64,000 bases of DNA from Datnioides undecimradiatus (lineage: Eukaryota > Chordata > Actinopteri > Lobotiformes > Datnioididae), in assembly GCA_008933995.1 (NCBI GenBank), contig WARS01000052.1, positions 4,340,001 through 4,404,000 on the forward strand. Reading direction: 5' to 3'. Shown here in pieces: positions 22,521 through 34,285 of the stretch; within the stretch, counting starts at the first letter, position 1; the number at the start of each line of letters is the position of its first letter. Below the pieces are notes generated by a model. That model did no database searches. It saw only the letters and a program-made list of their open reading frames with translations, and had not been told where the DNA came from. The position numbers and the translations under genes are program-made.

Positions 22521-23388
22521 TAACAATTCCCTCCTGAATGTTGTGTGGTCAAGGAATAAAGGGGTATAAAACTGATGTAATCAAGTAAAATACAAGTAAC
22601 TCAGAAGTATAGATGAGTACGGTGTTTGAGAAAATGTACTTTGACAGCAAGAGCACCACACTCTTTGCTGAATGTAGCATCATCATTTAATCCAAAACCC
22701 CCAGAGAGGAAAACACTCCCCTTCTGCAACAGGTACGGTTAAACCAAAAGTACTCAGTGTGACGATGATTGAGCGAACACAGAACAACTGAGCTCAGATC
22801 CGCACAACAGATATCGCCTCTCATCAAACCGCCATGTCCACCAGCAGTACACTGTGTCGGTGTAGCCGTGAGGTTTCCACATCCTGGTCCCTGATCTGTG
22901 CTGTGCGTTAAGTGGAAAGTGCGTCACGCGGCAGGAGTCCAGTAAGGCCAGAGAGGAAGTGTGTTTTTAATGGCAGCAGAGCAGCCGGCCTGGTGTCTGA
23001 ACCCCTGACCGCTGACTCTGACCCCAGGTCTGTGCAGCAGTCCTCCTCTGTTCTGCTACCAGTGAGAGTGCTCTCACTTCCTCTGTTACTCAGCTACCTT
23101 TAATGCTTTGTAATGCAAAGTTTAAATTTAAGGAACTTCATCCAGCGCTGACCTCTTGGTATATATGATCATATCTCATAATTTGCTTGTAAAAAACACT
23201 GTTTTGTCTTGACTTCCACAGCCTTTTGCAACATTTTTCCAAGTCAGAGGTTCACACCTGATTGTGTTTTTAACAGAATATTACATGTTTGTGCTATGTG
23301 AGAGCATAGCAAACATTTCATTCGCTCCCTGATTAGAGGTTGTTTTTATGCTCTTTTCTAAAGCATACAAAGAATGCATCTGCGTCTA
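22521..23388. other. Intergenic DNA, nothing specific
   Basis: Mixed-composition sequence without recognisable exons, RNA genes or tandem repeats. The 60-residue frames present look like random translation. Confidence 0.5.
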
Positions 23389-23620
23389 GTTCAACATTTT
23401 TGGGAAATACCGGTGTTTGCTGTCTTGCTGAGGGTTAGATGAGAGGATCGCTGTCGCTCTCATAAGCGTGCCTTTAACTTGAAGCTACAGCCGGGAGATG
23501 GTTTGCTTAGCTTAGCATAAATACTCAAAAGAGGGAGAATCAGCTAGCCTGTATCTGCCCAAAGGTAACAAAAAGACTCCCAGAGCCTCTAAAGCTCACT
23601 GATTAAGTTCCATTTGTCCC
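23389..23620 (+). mobile_element. Fish interspersed repeat, copy A (TTAGCTTAGCATAAA family)
   Basis: Landmarks in order: TTCAACATTTTTGGGAAATA, TTGCTGAGGGTTAGATGAGA, GAAGCTACAGCC, GCTTAGCTTAGCATAAATAC, CAGCTAGCCTG, CCAAAGGTAACAAAA, CCTCTAAAGCTCACTGATTA. I recognise this order as a very common non-autonomous repeat of percomorph fishes. It is diverged and encodes nothing. The formal family name is not known to me. Confidence 0.7.
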
Positions 23621-25440
23621 TTTTGCCTCTGGAAATCACCTAAATAAATCCACCTTACCAGACTTAAATGATTACAGACCAAACACTACCGGTCTTGACC
23701 AAAACTCAGACCACAATTGTGACTTGTCATATTTTCAGCCTAGCTGGTTTATCCATTATCTGCACACACTCAGTTACACATCATGATGCTGGTTAACAAG
23801 GAGGTTTGTGAAAGAGCTGTGTTAAGACTTCACTAGATAACTCTGCACCTGGTGGATTCAAATGACTGTCAGACGCAGCAGAAGAGGGAAAGAGAAATGC
23901 ACTTGAGTAGCCTGAAATCATGTGAGACAGCACACAGCATGGTCTGCTCTGTGACGTGCAGCAAAGGGATGAGAAAAGAGAGAAAGAAAGCTACAGCTGG
24001 CAAGTCCGCTGTTTCCCTGGAGGGAGTGCTTACTAATTCTCATGACGTTTAAGGTTTGTGTTTCAGTCTGAGCCGTCACTTCCTGTGGAGAAGTGTACGT
24101 ACCCGACGATAGAATTTCATTCGGGCACACTGGGGCAAGCATACGTTGGGTGGGACCCGCTTTCGCAGCCCTCATGAAAACATTCCTCGGTGGAGGTTTC
24201 AGTTGAAGCGATTTGTAAGTTCATAAAGAAGTGGCACTCAAATCATTCCTGCAATTACATTCTCCTTTTGCTTGCACCCTCCACAGAGAGGTCAGAGGTC
24301 GAAACTAGGACACACCTTGTAGGAGCTTGCAGGGATTCAAACCTCCTCAGGCTCTTGACCCCATGCTCTTTTTGTCAAAACATCCCCCCCCCCCAACCTG
24401 AAGCCTGAGTGCAGCACAAGCTACACATATGACTTTCCCTGCAGAAGAGGAACCTCTGAAATCAAGCAGTGAATGTGGATGAGCAACATTTCTACAGAAG
24501 CCTCTGAAGATCTCTTTCCCTGAATTGAGATTTACACAATAGTTTTATCATTGGGCAACCTGTCTGTTGTTTCACAATTGTAAAGCTTTTTCTATTGCCG
24601 CTGACTTATCTGTGCAGTTAAGTTACCAAGTTATCAACAGGCTGTCAAGTTGTTAACGACTCATGAAGTCGTTGACATGCTCTCGCAGCAGTGACAGGCA
24701 CTCTAAGTCTTCAAAATATTCTGTTTTCTTAGTGCACTTGTTCTTACAGACTTTCTCATGAATAACTCTAACCGTAAGAATTTGAGGCACCCTCTCTTCT
24801 GTTTTTATCCATGATCATTTTGAGATTTTCTGATGTTTTTTTGTGCTTTGTGATTTGTGATTTTTATGGTGATACACGGCATCTGTAAATCAGAAAAAAA
24901 GACGGTTTATTTACAAACAGAACTTCCCAATTCCACCCCACCCAAACACAGAAACCAAAGGGCTCAACCAAAAAACAAAGTGGCTTTCTTGGAAATAAAA
25001 CAAAAAAGAAAAAAAGTCAATATAATTCTGAGAAAAGACTCAAAAGCATCACTAATCCATCGAAATCAATACGGTACCACCACATACTTTCACTTAAGCG
25101 TTTGAAAATAAAACTTTCTTACATAATTTAATCTTTGTGTCCAAAAAAACAGCACAGAGGGTGTGTTAGGTGGCTCATCTTATACATGTACAGTATTTCT
25201 CATATTCTCCATGATGAAACCTTGTGTTGTCACCCATAAGCTGTTATTGGGCTGTTCGACTCAATGTCATGAATACAGGAACGCATTATGTCTCGGTCAG
25301 GTCTGTAAGTGTTCCGTCACTGTGGTGAGGATTTGGACACATCACCTCTGCCTCATGTGGCATACTCTGTGCTAACTTCCATGGAAAAACGGTGTGTAAG
25401 TGTGAGAGGTAGTGTCGGGCCTGCACGGGACGTCCTGACT
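23621..25440. other. Intergenic DNA, nothing specific
   Basis: No exon or RNA gene recognised. It includes a C10-type homopolymer at about 24385-24394 and A-rich DNA at 24890-25150. Confidence 0.5.
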
Positions 25441-25515
25441 GAGCGAGAGTCAGTGAGAGTTTGAGCGCGAGTGGGATCCTGCTCCAGGCTTATATAGCCC
25501 AGTTATTTTTAACCA
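25441..25515 (+). promoter_or_regulatory. TATA-like plus perfect MEF2 motif cluster in the desert
   Basis: A repeated GAGAGT/GAGCGAGAG purine stretch is followed by TATATAG (25491-25497) and, six bases later, TTATTTTTAA (25503-25512), a full match to the MEF2 consensus YTAWWWWTAR. It lies about 4.5 kb upstream of the KLF2 promoter. It could be an enhancer, a minor promoter, or chance in AT-rich DNA. Confidence 0.3.
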
Positions 25516-26883
25516 CCCACCCCTTGCTTATTACTGAGTTTCCCCCCGGACCACTCAGGAAGCACGTTTGGCTCCTTTTCCTGCTCACACGCGGCCAGAT
25601 TCAAACAGAATCAAAGAATGATAGCATTGAGGCTCGCCAACCCCCCTGTTGGAAAAAGAAGGGGGGGTGGAGGACAAGGATCGGGGGGGAATGTTTAACA
25701 GAAAAGGTTGGCACGCGCCAACGGCATGACATTCAAAGAGCTGGCTCTAGTCCTGCTCCAATTTCAGAAAACCTCAAACATTTGTTAGAAAAACAGCGCG
25801 GGGACAGGGCAGATAGTCCTGAACACACATCGGTACCTGCTGGGGGGCATTCAACAGGGTTTCTGTAGTAAATTAGCATGACTGAAGAACACATGAGTTT
25901 CACTGTCACAGATAACTGTCACCAAACAGAGCTGCTGGTAAGCTACAGCATATACAGGAGTTAACTGCACTACACTCATTTGAATAATGTTTTGCATGAC
26001 ACTGCCTGGCTGTTTACATTGTTAAGACATTAAAGCAAACTAGTTAATACCTGAGACCAAGTCCTTCAAGTCCTAGTATTAGAAACACTTTTCATAGTAT
26101 TTCAGTACAGTTCCAAGTCACCGCAAACTACGTGACTTTAACCGTTTCTAACTGACAGGAAGACAAGAATTAGCAAGGAGCAACTAACTGTATGTCAGCG
26201 ATGTTGCAGAAGACTCATGAACACAAAAATCTTCTCCCCTGCATCAACGGAGAAATGTTTTGGAGACAAAAGAACACATTCTGTGTGTGTGTGTGTGTGT
26301 GTGTCTATCTGGGTTATAAACCTGCTAATTGTCTCCACACACATTACTGAGGTGAGACTTTTGAAAACAAAGGACACATACCAGCCCCTGCTGTGTCCCA
26401 CAGCACCTCTGCATTAAAACAGCCAACGTCTGGCTTCCAGTGAACCCAAACATGTGTCTTGACAACCATCGCAGCTTTCAGCAAGTGTTATGGAAACCCA
26501 CCTTTTAAAAATATGCAGCCCACTCCGGCTAACATGGCAGGAATAATGGCTACATGTGGATATAATTGAGCCAGTAGAGCACCGGGGGGATGGGCCCCAA
26601 TTTATTAGCTGTTAACACCAGGAATCATACCGGTCCCGCTCGTCATACCACACACACAAGGCTTCACTGCCTGTAAAAATGTTGTTTTTTTCTCTCCAAA
26701 GTGCTAAGAAAGGTGCTTTTGATTTGATAAATGAGAATGGGCAGCCTCTCAGGAGCTCAAAGTGGTTCACTCTGAAAAGACTGGAGCATTTACAGACGGC
26801 ATTTGGACACATGACAATCCAAAGTGCTGGCGGGGTTTACTGCAACATAGCAAGTTATTTTACTCTCGCTTCTTCTTCACATT
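25516..26883. other. Intergenic DNA, nothing specific
   Basis: Contains G-rich patches at 25661-25690 and one GT microsatellite. The 135-residue open frame that ends at 25868 has no recognisable domain and no splice context. Confidence 0.5.
26282..26304. repeat. (GT)n microsatellite
   Basis: About eleven uninterrupted TG units. Confidence 0.95.
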
Positions 26884-27280
26884 ACAGGAATAATTTGACA
26901 TTTTTGGATACTTCCGTTTGCTTTTTTTTTTTTTTTTTTTAACAATCCTTACCTACCCCTCTGATGTTTGTAAGCTAAATAGGAAGTTATAGCCTAGAAA
27001 CTATTAGCTTAGCTTAGCACAAATACTGGAAACAGAGGAAAGAGCTTTTCTAGTTCTGTTCAAACCTCACAAATTAATGTAATGTTTTAATAAAGTAAAA
27101 GATCAAACTTTGCATGAAACGCTAGCTTGGCTGGTTGTTTTCCCTCATTTTTAGTCTTTGTGCTATGCTATGCTAGCCTGCTACCCGCTGTAGCTAAATA
27201 TTTTGTGTAGAAACACTTGATTTGTACAGATCTTCTGACCTAACTCTCCTCAATAATGGAAAAGCTTAAAAATGTGAAAC
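26884..27280. mobile_element. Fish interspersed repeat, copy B, with inverted arms (fold-back)
   Basis: The left arm reads in the same direction as copy A: GGAATAATTTGACATTTTTGG at its start, then TTAGCTTAGCTTAGCACAAATACTGGAAACAG near 27004-27037 (given as landmarks). The right arm, 27130-27280, reads the other way: TCTTTGTGCTATGCTATGCTAGCC, GCTGTAGCT, CAGATCTTCTGACCTAACTCTC. The two arms are imperfect reverse complements (roughly three quarters identical by eye), so this copy can fold back. A T18 run (26923-26940) interrupts the left arm. Confidence 0.6.
26923..26940. repeat. T18 homopolymer
   Basis: Uninterrupted T run inside repeat copy B; it may be a later poly(A)-type insertion scar or slippage. 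Confidence 0.9.
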
Positions 27281-30200
27281 CGCTTCATTCAAACTCATTT
27301 ATTGACTGTGATTGACTTTAATTAGATGCGTTAAATGGCATTTTGCCTTTTCTGTTCTGCCTGCGCTCATATCTGACCCATCCCGTGACAGCGGATTAAC
27401 TGAACTGTTTCACTTTTAGGATGATGACACTGTATAAAGTGAAGTCTATCCCGCTGAAAGCTCGGGGAGGCCTGTGTTTTTTTTCTCTGTGTCTCAGCCT
27501 CAGACCCGTGTGCATTTGAACATGCCGAACTAAACTGTGCCAGCTGTTCAAATAGCATAACCCCCGGCCTCGACACAGGTTCCCCATTGAAGCCACACTC
27601 CGCTTGATGGAGTGATCCAGCCTGCAGTGCACTTTATAGTGTACACACCTCGAAATGGCGACATTTGTAAAAAGGCTAATAAAAACATTCCTCCAGCAAG
27701 GAATGCTCCAGGTATTTCCTCCCCTACACCTGGTTACGATTCCTTGAGTGCACTCGTCTGTTTTCACAGAACCGCACTCTTTCAGAGAGGTGATATTGAT
27801 CCTGTACTCGTGAATGGCGTTGTGTTTTTCTAAACGGATGACATTGAAAACACGTGTCCCTTAAAGGCCTGTTGCTTGACGCCGCTTCAGCCCAAACTGT
27901 CGAAAGCTTATTGGCATGTTGTTTGGGAAATTGTTAAGTGTGAGTTGCAGCGTGATGGTGAAATGCGCAGTGAGTAGAAGTCATCAAGTAGGAAATCAAG
28001 TGGGAGTCAGCTGCAGTGTCAAGTGTCAAGAGGTCGAGATGTGTCAGTGAGAAGAAGTCTATCGTTAGATGTGACGAGGCCGCAGCACGACAGTGTGACC
28101 CAACGTGTGTGAGGGGGAGTTGTTAATCTCAGGGTCAGGGCCTCAGATGGCTCATGAGACGTGTCAAACACTCATTTGGTGAGTTTTAATATTATCTCAA
28201 TGTTCAGTTTACATGTCTTGATGAGTGCTTCTCATACTGCAGTTCCACTTTACACAATCAATTCATTTAAGTTCAGATTCTCCCTGTCCTGGCAATCATT
28301 TGTGGGTTGTCCATACTACAGCTCCCCCCGTGGTCTAACCATAGCTGTGAAAAAGGTGCAGCAGCTTGATTTACTGTCTCAACGTGGGCACCTTTTGAAA
28401 CAGAATTTGAATGCAGTGCTTTCACGCAACCCCATCTCCAGGTGTCCCAGCATGCTTTGTGCAGGGAATAAGTCACTAACCAAAAACAATATAAGAGATA
28501 AACTTTGGAAGATTGGATTCTGAAAGGCGGGTGACTTAAGAGGGCAGAGGGTTTGGTAAAAGGAACAATAAAAGTCTGGATATCTCTGCCTCTGGTGCTT
28601 CATTTGACCATTTAAAACTTTTAGGAGGTGCAATAGCAGAGTGCTCCTTTAATCAAACATAACTACAGCATCAGTTTAATTACTGGAATCATGAGTTTAT
28701 AAAGTAAAAACCAGGAAACACCTGTAATAGAATTATATTGAAGTTTAAAGTTAGTAATAAACGTGTACAGCCTCTGTTTGAGGTGAGAGCATAATATTTA
28801 CCTACATTTTAAAAGTCGTTCCCAAATATGTAAAGTGTCATGGTTGGAGTAATTACTGAAACACAGATCCACACAGGTGTCTGTTCTCCTCCATGTCTCA
28901 AGTCCAGGAGGGATCACGAGTTCGACTGCAAGCTGTCCAGCACTCGCCCATTCACTCACCAGGCTGTAGCGCTGAAAAGAAGGGGGGGGGGTTAGGTCAG
29001 ACAGGATCCCCTGCACATTACAGATGTTATCTCAAAGGAGCACAGGGACATTAACCCAGAGTCAAACTGTCATAAAACACCCCTGTTTTTCAAGCTGGTG
29101 AGGGGTGAGAAAGATGCTGACGAATGGTATCAGGTATCAAGTGTAGTATGCATAGCGTCACATATTGACGGCTCACACCGTGGAAACTGTATTGCTTCTT
29201 ACTTAATCGCGACCACAATGTGAGTTTCACATTGAGAAAAATAGATGTCTTTCAGTGATTTCTGGGTGTAGCAAGTTCTAAATCAATGTCTTTTCTTCTT
29301 CGGACAGTTAGAACAGTTAAAGGGAGTGTTCAGGTGCTGAGGGTGTATCTGCAACTGAGTAATTTAGATTTTTGGGTTTGGTTGCAAAAAGGCAGAGAAG
29401 ATAACAAGCTGTGGTTGACAAACAAAACGAGATCCGGTGTGTACCGACCATTTGGCACGCGCAGCACTCAGATTCTGATGTGTCCTTCTTTCACTCTTAG
29501 CCTACTGACAGGAATTGGTGTTTGTAGTGTGGTTTTGTCAGCTAACCAGGTGGGTCCACGATGCAAAGAGTGAATCCACACCAATGCAAAATATTCAGTT
29601 CAACATGTGTGAAGTGTGCTACCTCAACGGAGAGAGTGGTTTGCTGAGCCACATGTCGGTTTCCTCTCCAACTTTCAGCAGTTTCTTTTGCGGCTGTGTG
29701 CAGTTCATTGATGTAAACTGATTTAAAATCTGTATAAAGTCATTTACAGTTGCAGGATTTTCACGTTTTTTTAAATATTTGACTGTTTTACAATGCCTGC
29801 AGAACTGAAAATGCCCACGCAGTGCCTGACTTCAAGTCAAAGATACCTTCAAAAACTCCCTCAAGAAGCAGAACTGAGTCAAATTACTTCTGAGCCCGTG
29901 TCCCTAATTGATTTATTTACTACACCTGGCTTCAATAAAGCGCTCCAAAGTGCAGGTTACTGGTCTATTTAACACTTCGACTAAGGTATAATTAACCCAC
30001 CGTAATGGCTCAGGGGCCTCACCCGACTGGTTAACTTCAAACTCCCCCTTCTCCCCGCTGCTCTTTAATAACCTGTATCTCTTGTATCATCTGTGCCTCT
30101 TCACTCACTTCCTGAAAGGGGCCCACCATTGATGCAGCTGTAATTTATGGGCTTTTTGTGGCTTGAAAATAGAGGAGGGCTGGTTCTTATCAAATGCTGA

Positions 30201-30509
30201 CAACTGAAGACTAAACTAATAGCATATTTAAAACCTGAGAGGGTGACACTGTCTGACAGACGAATGATAATGATTATAGAACAATATAATTATAGTGCAT
30301 GTGTCCTATTCAATGCATATTCTTGCAATGCTATGTCAAGGCACAGTGCGGTTTATTTGTGAATGGCAGAGTTTATTACTACAAGGACAGACTGCTGACG
30401 TAACTGCACCCACAGTGTTGTATGACTGAGCCTCTTATTCATCAACCGACTGTTCCCAAAATATGTGATCATCTTGTACTGTCACAGTCAATAGTGACTG
30501 TATCACACT

Positions 30510-30512
<3 letters not shown>

Positions 30513-30540
<28 letters not shown>
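30513..30540. repeat. (CA)14 microsatellite
   Basis: Uninterrupted CA units directly before CAGTGCTTAG. Confidence 0.95.
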
Positions 30541-31841
30541 GTGCTTAGCAACAGCATGAGATGTGACAAAGCGGGGAAGGCCAGTACAGAGCAACTCCTC
30601 AACGTCGGAGACTGTGGCCACGTCTCACAGGCTTCACCGAGGGTTAAAAGGTCAAAGTGGGCGCTCCTCTTCAGTGTCCCTGAGTCCATGACCTATGGAG
30701 GGCTCGAGGTCCCCACCCTCAACCTTGACTGACCACTTAAAATTCACCTGAGCTCTCCCTCAAGCACTTATCAGGCCCATCTTGTTTGCAGCTCAGCTCA
30801 ACTGTCGGAACCTGTTCTCACACTGGCTCGTCACAGGACCTGTTGTCTGTTTTGTCTTTTGAGCCGCTGACATTAACCGCTCAGATAATGACTCTTGGTC
30901 CGATTAATCCCCCTCTTGTTTTTGTTTCTACCTAAGCCGTCACAATCGCCAGCATGCCTGGGCACTTATCTGCAGCAGGACAGGTCATGTACTTCAACCT
31001 GCGGCAGGCCAGGGGGATAAACACACTTGATCCATAAATGCACGTGTGCTCATTTGGAAGGGGAGCCCCGCAGCTGTGGGTGACATTCGAAAATGCAGCT
31101 GCTCTGTTTAACCTGGGGCACAGACACGGTGCAGGAGAATAAGCCTTTGCTAATCTACCTGCTTGGCACATTATGCAATTCAGACATTCCTCTGTTAAAG
31201 GGGTAGAGATGTTTTCTGACAAAGACCTACACGCATGTGAGTTAGTAGAACTTTCTAATGACCGGGGGCTGCATCTTTGAGGATCCCCATACAAATAAAT
31301 AATGTGCCAGTTTAAACAGGCATGTTTTATGCAAATAAGTCAAATAAAAGTTTAATTTGTGGAGGTGGTGGAACAGTTCTCTCAGTTCTGCTTTAGCGTT
31401 TTAAAGTAGTTAGATATTGCAGGTTGTTATTTTGAGTGTCAGAATTGCAGAGGTGTACTCTGGTTTAATGCAGCTGGTAACCACTTCCTGTTTTTTTGAA
31501 CAGTGAATCTTCTCACAGTTTGGCCATAATTTCCTGAAGTGTGTTTCGTGTGTGCGAGAGAAAGCATTTGTAAGTTGTGGGTTAAGCAAACTGAAGTGAC
31601 ATGCACGCTTGCAATGAACAATCACAGTTTTTCTCTACTTAGTGTGGTACACCTTTATGAGTGGCAGACACAGTGTTTCTAAAGGTTTTGACCAGAGTGC
31701 GCAAGTAACGTATAGAATAATGTATTTTTGTGTGTGCAAAAATACATTACTCATGTGTGAGTGCGGTGGCTGTGTTTATGGAGGGAGGCGCAATGGAACA
31801 AAACGAGCGTCCCTTTGTTTCTGAGTGGCATGTGTTGAAGC

Positions 31842-31861
31842 TTTTTTTTTTTTTTTTTTTT
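31842..31861. repeat. T20 homopolymer
   Basis: Uninterrupted T run, no surrounding repeat recognised. Confidence 0.9.
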
Positions 31862-33199
31862 AATCTTTCACGCTACCAGGAAACTGATGCTTCATCCACT
31901 ATTCTGGCATCGTGCTGCAACCTTCCTGCTCAGCAACACGTGAGAGTTGTGTTCACATTGTCTATCGATCTCTGCATCTTTCTTTTGTGCTTTGTGCATT
32001 GTGTCTACGATCGGCTTAGCAGCGAGGACCTCACACAGGCTCGCGACAGAGATAGGACATTCTTGTCTGCGCCCAGGCCCATGTCGAGTGTTGTCTTTCA
32101 AATCAGCGATTAACAGGAACACATGTACACCACTTGTGTATATAATGTGTGTGTCTTTGAGTGAGCCAAGGGGACTCCCGGGCCCTAATTTGTTTTTGCA
32201 GGCTCTGAGGCCAAGCGTGCTAAGATTTATACTCATCTGGCATTTTTCGCCCTCGCCCCATTGCGTTGCACAAGCCTGACTGATACGCTGCTGGCCTGGA
32301 AATACAGACAGAAGACTCACAGCTTGTTCTCTTCTTCTCTGCATCTGATACTCACATGAGGGATTTGCAAGATATCGTGTTTTAAATCTCATGGAAATTC
32401 TCAGGAGATACTAAAACTCTCCATCAGGGTCTACCGTTTGGATTTAACTCTGTATTAACTTGTTATTCCTCATCAGTTTGGCAGTTATTTATATCGCACA
32501 TAGAAAGGACCTAACAAAGGAGAAAGAGAAAACAGATAATCTTGCAACCACATCACGTAGGGAGCCACATACACCACAAGTTAGAGAAGTGGGCCTGACT
32601 TGTGGGGGAAGAGGTTCCCCTCTGGTTTTACACACAGAGATAAACAGCACATTTTGCTGAAAATAGATCCCCTTCATCTCCAGTTGACCTAGAATTTGTA
32701 CACCCACATTGAGGGTTTTCCACCCAACCCTGTTGTTACCTGCTACTGAACAATTGAGGAGAAATCTGAGACATAAAGCGGCTAGAAGATCATCCATGTA
32801 GGCCCTAACCCAGAGCAACCCCCCAAAACCAGAGGGTCCTTCACCAAAAAAAAAAAAGATGTCCTCCTTCATCCTGAAATATCCTCATCAGAGAACAAAA
32901 TGGGGTTATAATGGAAATGTATGGCAGGGTGTGGCATGTTATGAGAATCCCACAAATTATGGGCTGGTGGGGAATTGTTCTAATCCAGAAAACCAATGCT
33001 GCGGAAACAGAGCTGCCATTTTGGAGAAGGGGAAGGAGCCAGTTATTTCCTGAGTCCAGGCCGAGATCTAATGGATCACAGGGAAGACGTATAGGCCTGG
33101 TGGTATTTTTCTGTGGGGGGGCAGTGGACCTCACAGATTTGAGGGTTTGGGGGTTCAACATCTGCAAGTATATGAAAATACCTGTCAGTGAGATTGTAG

Positions 33200-33420
33200 G
33201 ACTGATTCAGACCGTGTGGAAGTTATAATTAGGGTCACCTCTAATCTAAATACGGCTGAGACTCATGCACTTCTTTTGATTTTCCTTCCTCTCAGCAGGA
33301 AAATGTGACGAACCGCAATCAAAGATAGCCATCTGATGTATACTTTTCAGTAATTGAAGATTTCAGCAATTGGCTGTGTCCTTGGCGTCATTCTTTACTA
33401 ATAATTCATTGCACTTGCTC
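33200..33420. promoter_or_regulatory. Motif-dense candidate non-coding element
   Basis: Contains TATAATTAGGGTCA, AATCAAAG (TCF/LEF type, about 33317-33324), AGATAG (GATA type) next to CATCTG (E-box), and TAATTG/TAATAATTCATT. The flanking sequence is of balanced composition, and no frame or repeat explains it. Enhancer status is inference. Confidence 0.3.
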
Positions 33421-34189
33421 GACTGAGGCTTTCATCAGATGTTCAGACGCAGCAACGTCCTGGATCATGTTGTGTTTCTGCGGCGCGCTGCTTTTCTTGG
33501 AATGTGCTCCGACTCTTTGATTGTTCAGTTTCCTGTGATTTCAGAGGCCCTTTGTCTCTGCGTGGTAACTCACTAATCAGGGAACTCCGTCATAGCTCCC
33601 CTAATGTCACCCTCTGTGTAATGATATTTTTGGCTCTGCTCTCATGCCTCTCGCAGTCCAGTAAAGCACAGAAAAAAATGTCAGAGTTGGCGAGAACAAT
33701 TACCGTTAGGAATGTGCAGACTAAAAATGTGATTGCGGCATCGGTGCCAGTCGAGGGGGTAACTGCTCTGTCATGAGGCAGAGCTCCAAAAGTCAAAAGA
33801 ACAACAGTAAATTTCTCTCAACGGGACCTTCCTCTCACCTTCATGTGCCTGTTAGCTCCTGTATGATTTATGATTTGATATATTACAGGCTACCGGATAC
33901 ACGGATCATTTTTCCCTGTTCATAAAATGTGCGAGGAGGAACGCTTTTGCCAAGACTGGAGAATCATAACGAGTCAGGTTTTTTTTTTTTTCTCGCACTC
34001 TGGGTTTCCCCCATCTTCTTTTGCTTAAACTGTGGTTTCATGATGTGTTATGGGATCCATGAAACAACAATGAAACCAGATGTGCTTAGTAATGCGTCTA
34101 TATACAGTCTTAACTTTGCAGAAGTTGAGCCGCGAGCACACCATGTAGCCAGTGTGAGAACTTTGTGCCGTCTAAGCTTTCTGGAAAGG

Positions 34190-34285
34190 CCACTGTTCCC
34201 TTTTATACCGCCTCTTAAAATAAGCCCCCTCCCATTGGCTGGGAGCGGTTCAGTCATTGAATCACATCAGGCCAATTAGAGAGTA
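34190..34285 (-). promoter_or_regulatory. Promoter-like TATA + CCAAT module in the desert, minus strand
   Basis: Read on the minus strand: CCAAT (complement of ATTGG 34234-34238), a G-rich GGGAGGGGG directly after it, TTATTTTAAG, then TATAAAAG (34207-34200). Spacing between CCAAT and TATA is about 30 bases, as in many TATA promoters. Downstream, no long frame follows: the first ATG (34145) opens only about 39 codons. It may drive a non-coding transcript or an upstream exon of KLF2, about 13 kb away in the same orientation. Confidence 0.4.

Larger units (their letters stand above)
27281..33199. other. Gene desert, first part
   Basis: No supported exon. Holds a (CA)n at 30513-30540, a T20 run at 31842-31861, a G10-type run near 28983-28991 and a 16-bp palindrome at 32605-32620. 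The longest frames (120-166 residues, for example 31892-32392 on the minus strand) have no domain, no biased composition and poor splice context. Confidence 0.5.

Noticed and set aside
25461-25868. 135-residue plus-strand frame near the MEF2 motif
   Set aside because: Contains homopolymer-derived residues and no recognisable domain or splice sites.
31892-32392. 166-residue minus-strand frame in the desert
   Set aside because: No domain, no signal peptide, no flanking splice logic; length is within chance for 40 kb.
34048-34257. 69-residue minus-strand frame over the 34.2-kb promoter-like module
   Set aside because: It starts upstream of the TATA motif, so a transcript from that promoter could not encode it.
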